Assembly: GCA_021734045.1 (NCBI GenBank)
Contig: JAIPJR010000010.1
Location: 1-43,418, forward strand
Direction: 5' to 3'
DNA length: 43,418 nucleotides
Origin: Fidelibacterota bacterium
GTDB taxonomy: Bacteria; Fidelibacterota; UBA8477
The notes under the pieces were generated by a model. It was not told the origin of the DNA and made no database searches. It saw only the letters and a program-made list of their open reading frames with translations. Position numbers and translations under genes: made by a program. Of this stretch, positions 17,726 to 26,104 are shown piece after piece. Position 1 is the stretch's first letter, and each line of letters begins with the position of its first letter.

Positions 17726-19447
17726 TCAATTTTCTTCCAAAGCGTCCAGTTCTTCCTGGACAAACTGCATCAGTTCACGAATTGTCGCGGCGCTGAAGTC
17801 GAACTTGATTCCCATGGTGCGCCAAACCTCAGGAAGGGCTTTACTGCTACCCAGAGCCAGCCCGTTGATATAACCCGCCAATGCTGCATCCGGATTTTGC
17901 CGGTAATTCCGGTACACCTGGAGCGCACCCAGTTGGGCAATCCCGTATTCGATATAGTAGAATGGCATTCCAAAAATATGGGGTTGTGCCTGCCAGCGAT
18001 TGCGGCGGATATGCTCATATCCTTCCCAGTTTACCAGATCGCTGCTGAAGCGGTCCATGAGAGATTCGAAATAGTCTTCCCGCTCCTGCACCGTATGGTC
18101 GGGATTCAGGTAAATCCAGTGTTGAAATGAATCCACTACAGCGCACCAGGGGAAGAAGCTGATAATCCCCTCCAGGTGCTCGCGGCGCGCCCGCTTATAG
18201 TCCGCCGGGTCGTCGTAAAACCGGGTCCACAAATGGCTGGTGACCAATTCCATGCCCATGCTGGCGGTTTCGGCCATTTCTGACGGCGTATCGCGGTATT
18301 GAACCAAGGACTCGGAATTGGTGAGAAATGTGTGCATGGCGTGGCCCCCTTCGTGCATCATGGTGACCAGATCCCGCTGCGTTCCGGCCGAATTCATGAA
18401 AATGAAGGGCATTCCGGTCACCTCCAGGCCGTAATTATATCCACCCGGTGCCTTGCCTTTCCGGGAATCCAGATCGAACAGGCCGGCGTCGTCCATCGCT
18501 TGCAGATTTTCTCCGAATTCAGGTTTGAGCTTGCTGAAAATCTTCTTGGCGCCGCTTAAGAGCTCGCTTCCCGTTTCGAACGGCTTCAGCGGCTCCTGCC
18601 CGGCCGGTTCACCAATGGGGTCCCAGGGACGGTAATCTTCGGGCGCCAGTCCCAGACGATCCCGGTGACGCTTGTCGATTTCCCGTGCTAAGGGCACCAC
18701 AAATTCCTCCACAGCGGCACTGAATGCCTCGGCGTCACGGGGCGTATAATCGAAGCGCTGCAACCGGTCGTGCTGAAAATCGCGGTAATTCTGATAACCG
18801 GCATTCTCAGCCATTTGCTGCCGGAGTTTGCGCATATCATCGTAGAGTTGATTGGCTTTGTCCTTCACCGCAAGACGTGCTTCCCAAATCGCCAGCCAGG
18901 CCTTCTTGCGTTCCTGTTGGTCAGGGGATTGGAGTTTGGCGTGGGCGCGGGGGATGGGCAGTTCCTCCCCGTCAATCATCGCTGAAAGTCCGCCCATAAG
19001 CTGTTCGTACTGACTGGAGAGTTTACCGATCTCGGCGGTGAGGGGGACATTGGCCTCCCGAAACAGATCCAGTTCGCGTTGTAGCTTTTGTTTGAATTGG
19101 GTGTAGCGCTCCGCCGGCAGATCATTGAGCGCGGGATTGGCAGCGATTTTTTTATCAATGGCGTTAGCGGCCTTTTCTACCTCCGGCGCGATTTTCTCCA
19201 CGAACATATCGTGACGTGCCTGGTAGCCCTTGTTATCCGTGTGACAGGTCATATCAATATATGCCCAGGCATTGGCTTCAAAAAAGACGCTTAAGACTTC
19301 ACTATAATTCACCAGAAAATCTTCTAAATCGCTCACCGAGTTGAGCTCTGTCTTTTGCAGCGCTTCGAAATAGGGCGCCAGGTCATTCCAGCTTGAAATT
19401 TCCAGATCAGGTGGAATCATTTTGTCATTGTTGGTCAATTCACTCAT
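17726..19447 (-). CDS. pepF: M3 family oligoendopeptidase (PepF-like)
   Basis: The 573-residue protein is an M3B-type metallopeptidase. The zinc motif HEGGH lies at residues 365-369 (MMHEGGHAMHTF), with the usual downstream Glu in the SEMAETASMGMEL segment. Other family hallmarks are MPFIFMNSAGTQRDLVT and the C-terminal NWEGYEHIRRNRWQAQPHIF and FYYIEYGIAQLGALQVY stretches. PepF enzymes cleave medium-length peptides in the cytoplasm. The length fits the family (about 560-600). The gene leads a two-gene unit with the M20 peptidase. The ATG at 19447 has a GGAGGC about 8 bases upstream. No signal peptide or truncation is visible. Confidence 0.94.
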   Translation of the reverse strand: MSELTNNDKMIPPDLEISSWNDLAPYFEALQKTELNSVSDLEDFLVNYSEVLSVFFEANAWAYIDMTCHTDNKGYQARHDMFVEKIAPEVEKAANAIDKKIAANPALNDLPAERYTQFKQKLQRELDLFREANVPLTAEIGKLSSQYEQLMGGLSAMIDGEELPIPRAHAKLQSPDQQERKKAWLAIWEARLAVKDKANQLYDDMRKLRQQMAENAGYQNYRDFQHDRLQRFDYTPRDAEAFSAAVEEFVVPLAREIDKRHRDRLGLAPEDYRPWDPIGEPAGQEPLKPFETGSELLSGAKKIFSKLKPEFGENLQAMDDAGLFDLDSRKGKAPGGYNYGLEVTGMPFIFMNSAGTQRDLVTMMHEGGHAMHTFLTNSESLVQYRDTPSEMAETASMGMELVTSHLWTRFYDDPADYKRARREHLEGIISFFPWCAVVDSFQHWIYLNPDHTVQEREDYFESLMDRFSSDLVNWEGYEHIRRNRWQAQPHIFGMPFYYIEYGIAQLGALQVYRNYRQNPDAALAGYINGLALGSSKALPEVWRTMGIKFDFSAATIRELMQFVQEELDALEEN

Positions 19448-19695
19448 TTGAGCCTCCGGGTTTTAAATGCCTGTCTCAGGGGCATTTTGTGTAAAATATT
19501 TGGTGCAGATGGGTATTGGTAATAAAGGGGGAATAGGACATTCAGCATGAGCGGTAAAATTAGACCGATGGGTCGGTATGCCCAAGGCAAATTCGTTGGC
19601 TGAAGTGGAATTTTGGATTAGACTTGCCAGCGTGCTGGTGAAATCTGAAGGCTATTTACAGCAGTTGGTTTTTTATTAGGAGAAAGGAGCCGCTC

Positions 19696-20553
19696 ATGAA
19701 AATCGGAGCGTTTGAAATATCGGAAATCATCACGTCGGAATTCGGGTTGGATGGTGGTGCCATGTTTGGTGTGGTGCCCAAAACATTGTGGAGCCGTCAG
19801 GTGGGGGTAGATGACCAGAATCGTATTGATATGGTGACCCGGACGCTGCTTTTGGAGTCGGCGGACCGGAAAATCCTGGTGGACACAGGGAATGGTGACA
19901 AATGGGCGGAGAAATACAAATCCATCTACCGGATTGACTGGTCCCGGTTCAGTCTGGTTGACGGGTTGGCGAAAAAAGGCATTTCCCCGAGTGATATTAC
20001 CGATGTGATCTGTACCCATCTCCATTTTGACCATGTGGGTGGGAATACGCGGATGGAGAATGATAAACTGGTGCCTGTATTCCCCAGTGCCACCTATTGG
20101 GTGCAGGCGGCGAACTGGGAATTGGCCAATTCACCCACGGAGAAAGATCAGGCCAGTTATTTGTCAGAAAACTGGGGCGTTTTAGCGGAAAACGGGATGG
20201 TAAAAATCCTGGAAAATGAACGGGAATTTCTGGACGGGATTCGGTTTGAAATTGTGAATGGACACACAACGGGTCAGCAGTTACCCATTGTTTCGGACGG
20301 GACGACAACGCTGATGTACGGTGGTGATTTATTTCCCATGAAGCCGCACATCCCGGTGCCGTGGGTGATGGCGTATGACATTGAGCCCATGACAACGATA
20401 GCCGAGAAGAAGCGGGTGTTGCCGAAAATGGTTGAGGAAGATTGGATATTGTTTTTCGAGCATGATCCGAATACGGCTGCGTGTAAAGTGGTTAAGACGG
20501 ATAAAGGTTATTTCGGTGGGGATGCGGTTGAGTTGGATGAAGGTACACGATAA
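19696..20553 (+). CDS. Metallo-beta-lactamase-fold hydrolase
   Basis: The 285-residue MBL-fold protein has the metal motif HLHFDH (His108, His110, Asp112, His113), ILVDTGNG before it, NGHTTGQQ for the next His, YGGDLFP for the bridging Asp and FFEHDP for the last His. The pattern resembles AHL-lactonase or AidC-like and related lactonases, but close relatives have many other substrates. The family is therefore certain and the reaction is not. The ATG at 19696 follows AGGAGAAAGGAG. The 248-base gap upstream contains the inverted repeat ACCGATGGGTCGGT (19564-19577), which might be an operator for this gene or the divergent peptidase gene. Confidence 0.9.
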   Translation: MKIGAFEISEIITSEFGLDGGAMFGVVPKTLWSRQVGVDDQNRIDMVTRTLLLESADRKILVDTGNGDKWAEKYKSIYRIDWSRFSLVDGLAKKGISPSDITDVICTHLHFDHVGGNTRMENDKLVPVFPSATYWVQAANWELANSPTEKDQASYLSENWGVLAENGMVKILENEREFLDGIRFEIVNGHTTGQQLPIVSDGTTTLMYGGDLFPMKPHIPVPWVMAYDIEPMTTIAEKKRVLPKMVEEDWILFFEHDPNTAACKVVKTDKGYFGGDAVELDEGTR

Positions 20554-20577
20554 CAAGATTGATCAAACAATTGGTGT

Positions 20578-20668
20578 GCTTCGACAGGCTCAGCAAGATA
20601 CCAAGCGTTTAAGAAAGAATAACCCCGGAATGTCTCCCTGAGTCCCATCGAAGGGCAAACTGGGGTTA
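20578..20668. repeat. Inverted pair of dispersed CTTCGACAGGCTCAG-type elements
   Basis: CTTCGACAGGCTCAG lies at 20579-20593. A degenerate opposite-orientation copy, CTGAGTCCCATCGAAG, lies at 20638-20653. An outer stem, TAACCCC (20620-20626) and GGGGTTA (20662-20668), surrounds the second copy. The core sequence matches a short palindromic element that I know to be scattered in many bacterial genomes. Position after the MBL gene means the structure could also slow or end transcription. Confidence 0.6.
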
Positions 20669-20744
20669 ATTAAATAGATTCAATCCGGAATACCCTTTGA
20701 CAGGGCTCCGGGAAACATTCTGGAAAAACCGAACCCGGTAAATT

Positions 20745-21704
20745 TTGGCTAAAATTATTCACCACACCACCCTCCAGCCACTCGCGGACGAATTCGGCCT
20801 CCAGAAGATCGGTGTAGCCCGGGCGCAGGCGGTTCCATCTGCTGGCAAGCTGGATGAATGGCTCAAGCGTGGCTACCATGGGGAGATGGCTTACATGGCC
20901 AATCACCTGGAGAAGCGCAAGGACCCGGGTGAATTGCTGCCTGGTGCCCGGTCGGTGATTTCGGTGTTTTTGAATTATTATCAACCGGATTCCGAAGAAA
21001 CCGGTGGCATTTCCGGACACATTTCCCGGTATGCCTGGGGTGAAGATTACCACCATGTGTTGAAGGACAAGCTCTATGCATTGGCGGATCGTATGCATGA
21101 TGCGGTGAGTGCTTCCGAAAGCCGGAAAGCGCGGAATGACGTTTACCGTGTATTTGTGGATTCGGCGCCGGTGATGGATAAAGCCTGGGCGGTTTTGTCC
21201 GGGCTGGGCTGGCTGGGGAAGCATAGCAATGTGATAACGCGGGAATATGGCAGTTGGGGTTTTCTGGGAGAGATTATCACCACGCTTCCCTTTGACCGGT
21301 ATGATGAACCCATGGCTGATCATTGCGGCACCTGTACGGCCTGTATTGATGCCTGTCCCACCGGCGCGATTGTGGAACCCTATGTGGTGGATGGTAGCAG
21401 GTGTATTTCTTATGGCACGATTGAGTTAAAAGCAGGGCAGGAGATGCCCGCAGTGATTCAGGAGAATCTGAACGGCTGGGTATTCGGCTGTGATATTTGT
21501 CAGGATGTGTGTCCGTGGAATTCATTTCAGCAACCAACCCCAGAAAAAGCATTTTCACCACTGCCATTGCTTCGTGGCAAAAGCATTTCTGATTTACATA
21601 AACTGAATTCAGAAGAGTTTGTGAAAGCGTTCAAATCGAGTCCGCTGAATCGCCCGGGATATGAGGGATTTAAACGGAATTTGGATGCCATCAAACCAAG
21701 TTAA
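20745..21704 (+). CDS. queG: Epoxyqueuosine reductase
   Basis: QueG reduces epoxyqueuosine to queuosine in the wobble position of tRNA, using cobalamin and two [4Fe-4S] clusters, in the cytoplasm. Cluster motifs are CGTCTACIDACP (Cys194, 197, 200, 204) and CDICQDVCP (Cys249, 252, 256). The N-terminal GYHGEMAYM and VDSAPVMDKAWAVLSGLGWLGKH are family signatures. The length of 319 is typical. The start is uncertain: an in-frame stop at 20739 leaves only the TTG at 20745 (or ATT just before) for a full-length protein, and no strong ribosome-binding site is seen. Its stop codon overlaps the stop of the convergent gene (the four bases TTAA serve both). Confidence 0.95.
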   Translation: MAKIIHHTTLQPLADEFGLQKIGVARAQAVPSAGKLDEWLKRGYHGEMAYMANHLEKRKDPGELLPGARSVISVFLNYYQPDSEETGGISGHISRYAWGEDYHHVLKDKLYALADRMHDAVSASESRKARNDVYRVFVDSAPVMDKAWAVLSGLGWLGKHSNVITREYGSWGFLGEIITTLPFDRYDEPMADHCGTCTACIDACPTGAIVEPYVVDGSRCISYGTIELKAGQEMPAVIQENLNGWVFGCDICQDVCPWNSFQQPTPEKAFSPLPLLRGKSISDLHKLNSEEFVKAFKSSPLNRPGYEGFKRNLDAIKPS

Positions 21705-22678
21705 GGGAAAAACACACTCCTCAGGTTGGTGGGTCTAAAAGATTTGGATTGATACACAAGGGTCATACCATAATGTGGACTTTCCAAACCATATTGATTC
21801 AAGGTGGCCCAGAGTGACAGGACCCAATGGCGTGCAAAACTTGTTGATCCTAATCCGCCGACCATAAGTCCCTTTTTAAAAAGGGGGCTGAAAACCTTGA
21901 GTGTCGGGAAATAGTAAAACGCACCGCTCGTCAACTGAAGCTGTAACGGAAGGTCAATTTTTGGGATTACCACGCTCTGATTTAGCACCATACCACCACG
22001 AACGAAGCTCACGCCCGTAAACGTTCGCACTGTGGCCGTGGTAAAGCCTGAAAGAGTCGTTTGTTTATAGGTCCAAAGATTTTTCCGGACCCTACCGATA
22101 CCAGTCAGGCCGAGTACGGTCTCGTCCAGATAATCAAGATCAATTAAATCATATCCTTTTTGTTCATGATACCAGTTTTGAAGTCGAGCACCCCCAAAGT
22201 TTCCCTGTGCCATCACACCTAAACCCACCATGAACCAACCCCAATTCAGGTTTTTTTCATTGGTCAGTCGAAGCGCGATCAGATCAGTGCGATAATTACT
22301 TTCGCGGTTGGTTAGGATCGCATAGTAGAGATCGAGATTCGTTTCCTGCCCGGCGTACAAAATGCCATATTGAAACCTGAAGGCAGCAGTAACGCCATCA
22401 TCTTTTCCAGGCGTGATGATTTCGCGGATGTCGTTTTGGTATCCGAAATTGTCGTTCCAATAACTGAGTTTCAGATGAAAATCCTGGAATCGGAAAGGTG
22501 TGTCTGGAAGGACATATTTTTTGGGGGAACCGGTGGTCGTCGTGGAACTATCCAAGGTTGTTACGATTCCACCCTGTACTAGCGTAGGCCAGATCAGAAT
22601 CAACATGAATTTCAATAAAGTGATTTTTAGCGTATCAGAAAAAGATTTGAACACCCAATGCTCCCAGCTGACCCTCAT
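21701..22678 (-). CDS. Putative outer-membrane beta-barrel protein, unrecognised
   Basis: The 325-residue product has a hydrophobic leader (ITLLKFMLILIWPTLVQG, about residues 19-36). Its remainder is rich in alternating polar/aromatic strands and Tyr, Trp and Phe, with an aromatic end (RSVFFP). This is the look of an exported beta-barrel, but I do not recognise a family. It is the last of three consecutive genes of this type and overlaps the preceding one by 44 bases. The ATG at 22678 is inside that gene and lacks a ribosome-binding site, so coupling is likely; an ATG at 22606 would cut the signal peptide short. It is somewhat longer than its two neighbours and shares no obvious sequence with them. 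Confidence 0.65.
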   Translation of the reverse strand: MRVSWEHWVFKSFSDTLKITLLKFMLILIWPTLVQGGIVTTLDSSTTTTGSPKKYVLPDTPFRFQDFHLKLSYWNDNFGYQNDIREIITPGKDDGVTAAFRFQYGILYAGQETNLDLYYAILTNRESNYRTDLIALRLTNEKNLNWGWFMVGLGVMAQGNFGGARLQNWYHEQKGYDLIDLDYLDETVLGLTGIGRVRKNLWTYKQTTLSGFTTATVRTFTGVSFVRGGMVLNQSVVIPKIDLPLQLQLTSGAFYYFPTLKVFSPLFKKGLMVGGLGSTSFARHWVLSLWATLNQYGLESPHYGMTLVYQSKSFRPTNLRSVFFP

Positions 22679-23456
22679 TATCCAATGAGTAATTGTCGCG
22701 TACCACGTACGTGTAGTAAAAACCGACGAATTTCCCCAACCCCTTGCGGAACATGTTGTATTTCAATGTGATCCGATCTTCATATTGATGCGACTGCAAT
22801 TGCCATAAATCGTATTCAACACTGATCCAATAAGCCCATCTATGAAACGCTCCAATGTGGTAGCGTACCCTTGAACTAACTAGTGCAGCGTAGGTATGAT
22901 TTTTTGCAATCCACATGGACTCTTTACCCCGGAGGAAATATCCAAGTGTCAGGTAGGTATCGACTTTATTCAGAAATCGATTCGAGATATTCTGGTACTC
23001 ATTTCTGATGTAGAAATAGTACGATCCTTTTGTTCCGGCACTGACCTGCACAGCGTTCAGCCAAATGGGCCCTTGTTCATTGACTGCACTGATTTGATGA
23101 AATGCCTCATGATCAAAAGTAGTCTGCAAGATCCAGTCGGAAAATTCATACCGCAGGACAGGGGATAACACATATTTGATCCGATCCAACCTGAACTCAC
23201 TGCCCACGTTTGGGCTAATCATGATGGTTCGATTCCCGATCAGAAGCCCGCAATAGAGGGATTTGAATCGAAAAAAATCAGTTTGGGTCAAAAATTCAGC
23301 CCGATAGCCAGGATTTTCACTGTTGGTCTTGTCGAATCCATGCAGGTGTCCCACGATGCCCATATACCCATGGGTCTCCATGAGAAATTGCGCTGAAAGG
23401 GGCAGGGTAAGTATGCCCCACAAGACCACAAATTGTCTGATTTGCATTCCAGACAT
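22635..23456 (-). CDS. Putative outer-membrane beta-barrel protein, paralogue B
   Basis: Starting at the ATG at 23456, which overlaps the previous stop in TGATG, the product is 273 residues. The signal peptide is FVVLWGILTLPLSAQ. The mature part has alternating strands ending GQLGALGVQIFF, with a C-terminal Phe typical of outer-membrane proteins. It is clearly homologous to the gene before it: RLDRIKYVLSPVLRYEFSDW matches RLDRIWYSLAPAIRLEYKDW, the two proteins end in almost the same way, and both carry His residues at the equivalent place (FDHEAFH, IHHDCIH). No known family was recognised. An ATG three codons later (23447) is an alternative start. Confidence 0.65.
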   Translation of the reverse strand: MSGMQIRQFVVLWGILTLPLSAQFLMETHGYMGIVGHLHGFDKTNSENPGYRAEFLTQTDFFRFKSLYCGLLIGNRTIMISPNVGSEFRLDRIKYVLSPVLRYEFSDWILQTTFDHEAFHQISAVNEQGPIWLNAVQVSAGTKGSYYFYIRNEYQNISNRFLNKVDTYLTLGYFLRGKESMWIAKNHTYAALVSSRVRYHIGAFHRWAYWISVEYDLWQLQSHQYEDRITLKYNMFRKGLGKFVGFYYTYVVRDNYSLDNEGQLGALGVQIFF

Positions 23457-24280
23457 CAAAACAATATCCGAATTCCAAGCGCACCCAAGCGGTCCTCAGA
23501 ATCTTTGCTGAAAGTGTCTTCAGGGGTATAGATATAGTAGAAACCCAGAGAATTCACCATGCCTTTCAGGATCAGATGGAAGGAAAATTGGCTTTTGTAT
23601 TCAGTGGATTGATCCAGGTTTACCCACCATTGCTGATCAGTATTAATATAGGAAAACCAGCGCTTTGATGAATATAATGGGTATCTCAGTCGGATTTTTC
23701 CATAGTACTGATAATTATGGTTTCGTCCATCCAATACCGTGCCTTCTGCCTTGATAAACCGGGAGAGGGTTAGGCTGCCATCCAATCGTCGCAAGTATTC
23801 TTCTGCATCCGCCTGATAATAATCCAGAATGTAAAGCGAAGTCGATTCGCGGGTTCCAATCACAAGTTGGAAAGCATTCCACCAGGTTGAGCCGTTGATC
23901 TCATTGAGATTAAGGCGGTGAATACAGTCATGATGGATAATGCCAGAAACCAGCCAATCTTTGTACTCCAGGCGGATTGCCGGTGCCAGTGAATACCAGA
24001 TCCGATCCAATCGCCAAATACCCGGATTGGTTTGCGAAATCTCAGTGGTGGTCCCCAGCGTTGTATAAACAACCAGTCTTCGCATGCGATAAATATCAGC
24101 ATATCCGGTAAAATCAGATCGGTACCCGCCGCTAATCCCACCCCGATCAGGAAATCCATGAAAATAGGATTGCAGGGTAATATTTCCACTGGTAGTCATG
24201 AGAACCTGACCCGAACAAGGGAGTGATATCATGCTAGCCCATAATAGAGCAAAATTGAATCTTGATTTCCATTTTTGCAT
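23456..24280 (-). CDS. Putative outer-membrane beta-barrel protein, paralogue A
   Basis: The 274-residue protein has a signal peptide (FALLWASMISLPCSGQ) and a beta-rich body ending RLGALGIRILF. It opens the three-gene barrel set and is paralogous to the second gene. Shared features include YFHGF versus HLHGF, GYRSDF versus GYRAEF, the RLDRI block, and WWNAFQLVIGTRES versus WLNAVQVSAGTKGS. Length and order of strands agree throughout, so a tandem duplication is the simplest origin. I do not recognise a family; the shape suggests a 10-14-strand barrel, which is an estimate. The ATG at 24280 has no evident ribosome-binding site. The 118-base gap to the aldehyde dehydrogenase gene may hold its promoter. 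Confidence 0.65.
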   Translation of the reverse strand: MQKWKSRFNFALLWASMISLPCSGQVLMTTSGNITLQSYFHGFPDRGGISGGYRSDFTGYADIYRMRRLVVYTTLGTTTEISQTNPGIWRLDRIWYSLAPAIRLEYKDWLVSGIIHHDCIHRLNLNEINGSTWWNAFQLVIGTRESTSLYILDYYQADAEEYLRRLDGSLTLSRFIKAEGTVLDGRNHNYQYYGKIRLRYPLYSSKRWFSYINTDQQWWVNLDQSTEYKSQFSFHLILKGMVNSLGFYYIYTPEDTFSKDSEDRLGALGIRILF

Positions 24281-24398
24281 CAGGCGAAATTAGTCAATAC
24301 GATCAAACCGGGGTATAAATATCGCTATCTGGTTGAAAATAGTTAAGGACAGGACAAGATTTTCAAAAATGTCCGTGTAGGTGTAGCGGACAGGATTA

Positions 24399-25949
24399 TC
24401 ATGATGAGCCTCGGAGAATCTTTTTAAACCCGAACCATTTCACTTTCCAGGTACCACCCCAGATCATTGAAGCACCAACCAGGCGTTGGTAAACAACTTC
24501 CCGCATGGGTAACCACCAGGGCATGGTACTGACGGGTGTAAAATCGGACACGATAAGCCGGGGTTGCGTCATTTCCTCCAGACCCATTTCACCGTGGGTA
24601 CGCCCCAGTCCGCTTTGCTTAAAGCCGCCCCAGGGCAGGTTGGCAATGCCGTGGGTCATGAGGTGATCGTTAATCGTGATTGTACCGGCTTCCAGTTGGC
24701 TGGCAATACGGGATGCCCGCTTGCGATTTTTTGTCCAAACGGAAGCGGTGAGTCCCAGGTTGGAATCGTTGGCCAAATGAATCGCCTCCTCCTCGGAATC
24801 GAACGGCATGATGCCCACCACCGGGCCGAAGGATTCTTCCTGCATGATCCGCATGGAATGGTTCACATTGATAAACGCACGGCCGGGCAGGAAATGGTCT
24901 GATCCGGCAGGGTTCGCTGTCTCACAGAGCAGCTCGGCCCCTCGATTCAGCGCATCGGTGATATGTTCTTCAACGGTGGTTACCTGATTCAGGGTGGTCA
25001 TGGCACCCATATCACTGCTTGCATCCAGGCCTGGTCCAACCTGCAATTGCGTTAATTGATTTTTGAATTGTTGCAGAAATGTCTCATAAATGGCATGTTG
25101 AACATAAATGCGTTCCACCCCGCCACAGCTTTGTCCGGCATTTTGGTAAGCGGCCCAGATGGCACCCCGTACGGCTCGTTTCACAATGGCGTCGGCGCAG
25201 ACGATCATCGGATCGTTGCCACCCAATTCGAGGGAAACCGGTGTAAGTGTCTCGGCCGCTTTTTTCATCAGATATTTACCTACCGGGACACTGCCGGTGA
25301 AGAAGAGTTTGTCAATTCCGCTTTCCAGAAATGCATCGCCTGCCTGGCGACCGGGCAGATTCACCTGGATAAATAAGTCTTTTGGAAATTCACCTGCGGT
25401 AATGATTGCGTTGATCAACTGACCGACCTGGAGGGTTTCGGTAGCCATTTTGAAGAGTACACCATTCCCGGCCACCAGTGCCATGAGAATTTCCGTAAAG
25501 GGAATCTGGAGGGGGTAATTCCAAGGTGAGATTATCCCCACCACACCCCAGGGGACATGCTGGATGCGGTGTTTTTTATAAAGCCCAAACCAGCCAGATC
25601 CACGAATTTGACGATCCTGGAGGACCCGGTGACTGTGTTTGATATAGTAGTCGATCCCCAGAATCGCTGCGAAAATTTCTGTGGCAAAGGCGTCTTTATA
25701 GGTTTTGCCATTATCAGCGGCGATGCGTTTGGCAAATTCATCGGCGTGGGACGCTAAATGGCGTTGCATTTTCCGCAAGTGACGGGTGCGCTTATGGATT
25801 GGTGTGAGAGCCCATTGTTTTTGCGCCGCGCGAATCCGTTCGATTGCCGGCCCAACATCTTCCATTCGGTTTAGCGGGACCCGACCTAATTTGTCCCCGG
25901 TGGCCGGATTGGTGCTGATGGTGAAGGCTGTTGTTTGGTCAGGAGTCAT
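24399..25949 (-). CDS. Aldehyde dehydrogenase with C-terminal hydrophobic extension
   Basis: The 516-residue protein is an NAD(P)-dependent aldehyde dehydrogenase. Key residues are present: Asn144 (SPWNYP), Lys167 (LFKMA), the cofactor loop FFTGS (216-220), Glu241 (LELGGNDP) and nucleophile Cys275 (NAGQSCGG). EESFGPVVGIMPF and LPWGGFKQSGLGR are the usual C-terminal motifs. After the normal end of the fold, about 45 extra residues (PVSTMPWWLPMREVV onward) are rich in Trp, aromatic and basic residues. Such tails occur in enzymes acting on long-chain aldehydes and may hold the protein to the membrane, which is an inference. The gene lies alone on the minus strand between the barrel set and the giant exported protein. 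Confidence 0.93.
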   Translation of the reverse strand: MTPDQTTAFTISTNPATGDKLGRVPLNRMEDVGPAIERIRAAQKQWALTPIHKRTRHLRKMQRHLASHADEFAKRIAADNGKTYKDAFATEIFAAILGIDYYIKHSHRVLQDRQIRGSGWFGLYKKHRIQHVPWGVVGIISPWNYPLQIPFTEILMALVAGNGVLFKMATETLQVGQLINAIITAGEFPKDLFIQVNLPGRQAGDAFLESGIDKLFFTGSVPVGKYLMKKAAETLTPVSLELGGNDPMIVCADAIVKRAVRGAIWAAYQNAGQSCGGVERIYVQHAIYETFLQQFKNQLTQLQVGPGLDASSDMGAMTTLNQVTTVEEHITDALNRGAELLCETANPAGSDHFLPGRAFINVNHSMRIMQEESFGPVVGIMPFDSEEEAIHLANDSNLGLTASVWTKNRKRASRIASQLEAGTITINDHLMTHGIANLPWGGFKQSGLGRTHGEMGLEEMTQPRLIVSDFTPVSTMPWWLPMREVVYQRLVGASMIWGGTWKVKWFGFKKILRGSS

Positions 25950-26031
25950 GGCGGATCCAGTCGGTTTTAGGTTTAGATAAACTTAGAGAATTGCAGGATA
26001 CTACTCAATTTAATAAACAGTTGGTCCGCGA

Positions 26032-26067
26032 GGAAAAAGAAGAGGGACGGCGAACCGCCCCTCTTCT
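26032..26067 (-). terminator. Rho-independent terminator of the giant exported protein
   Basis: On the minus strand AGAAGAGGG pairs with CCCTCTTCT (26059-26067 with 26038-26046). The stem is extended inside by GCGG/CCGT around a TTCG tetraloop and is followed by TTTTTCC. It starts about 38 bases after the stop at 26105. Confidence 0.9.
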
Positions 26068-26104
26068 CGTTAGCTTGATAGTCCAGGTAATCGTTACCTA
26101 TCTA

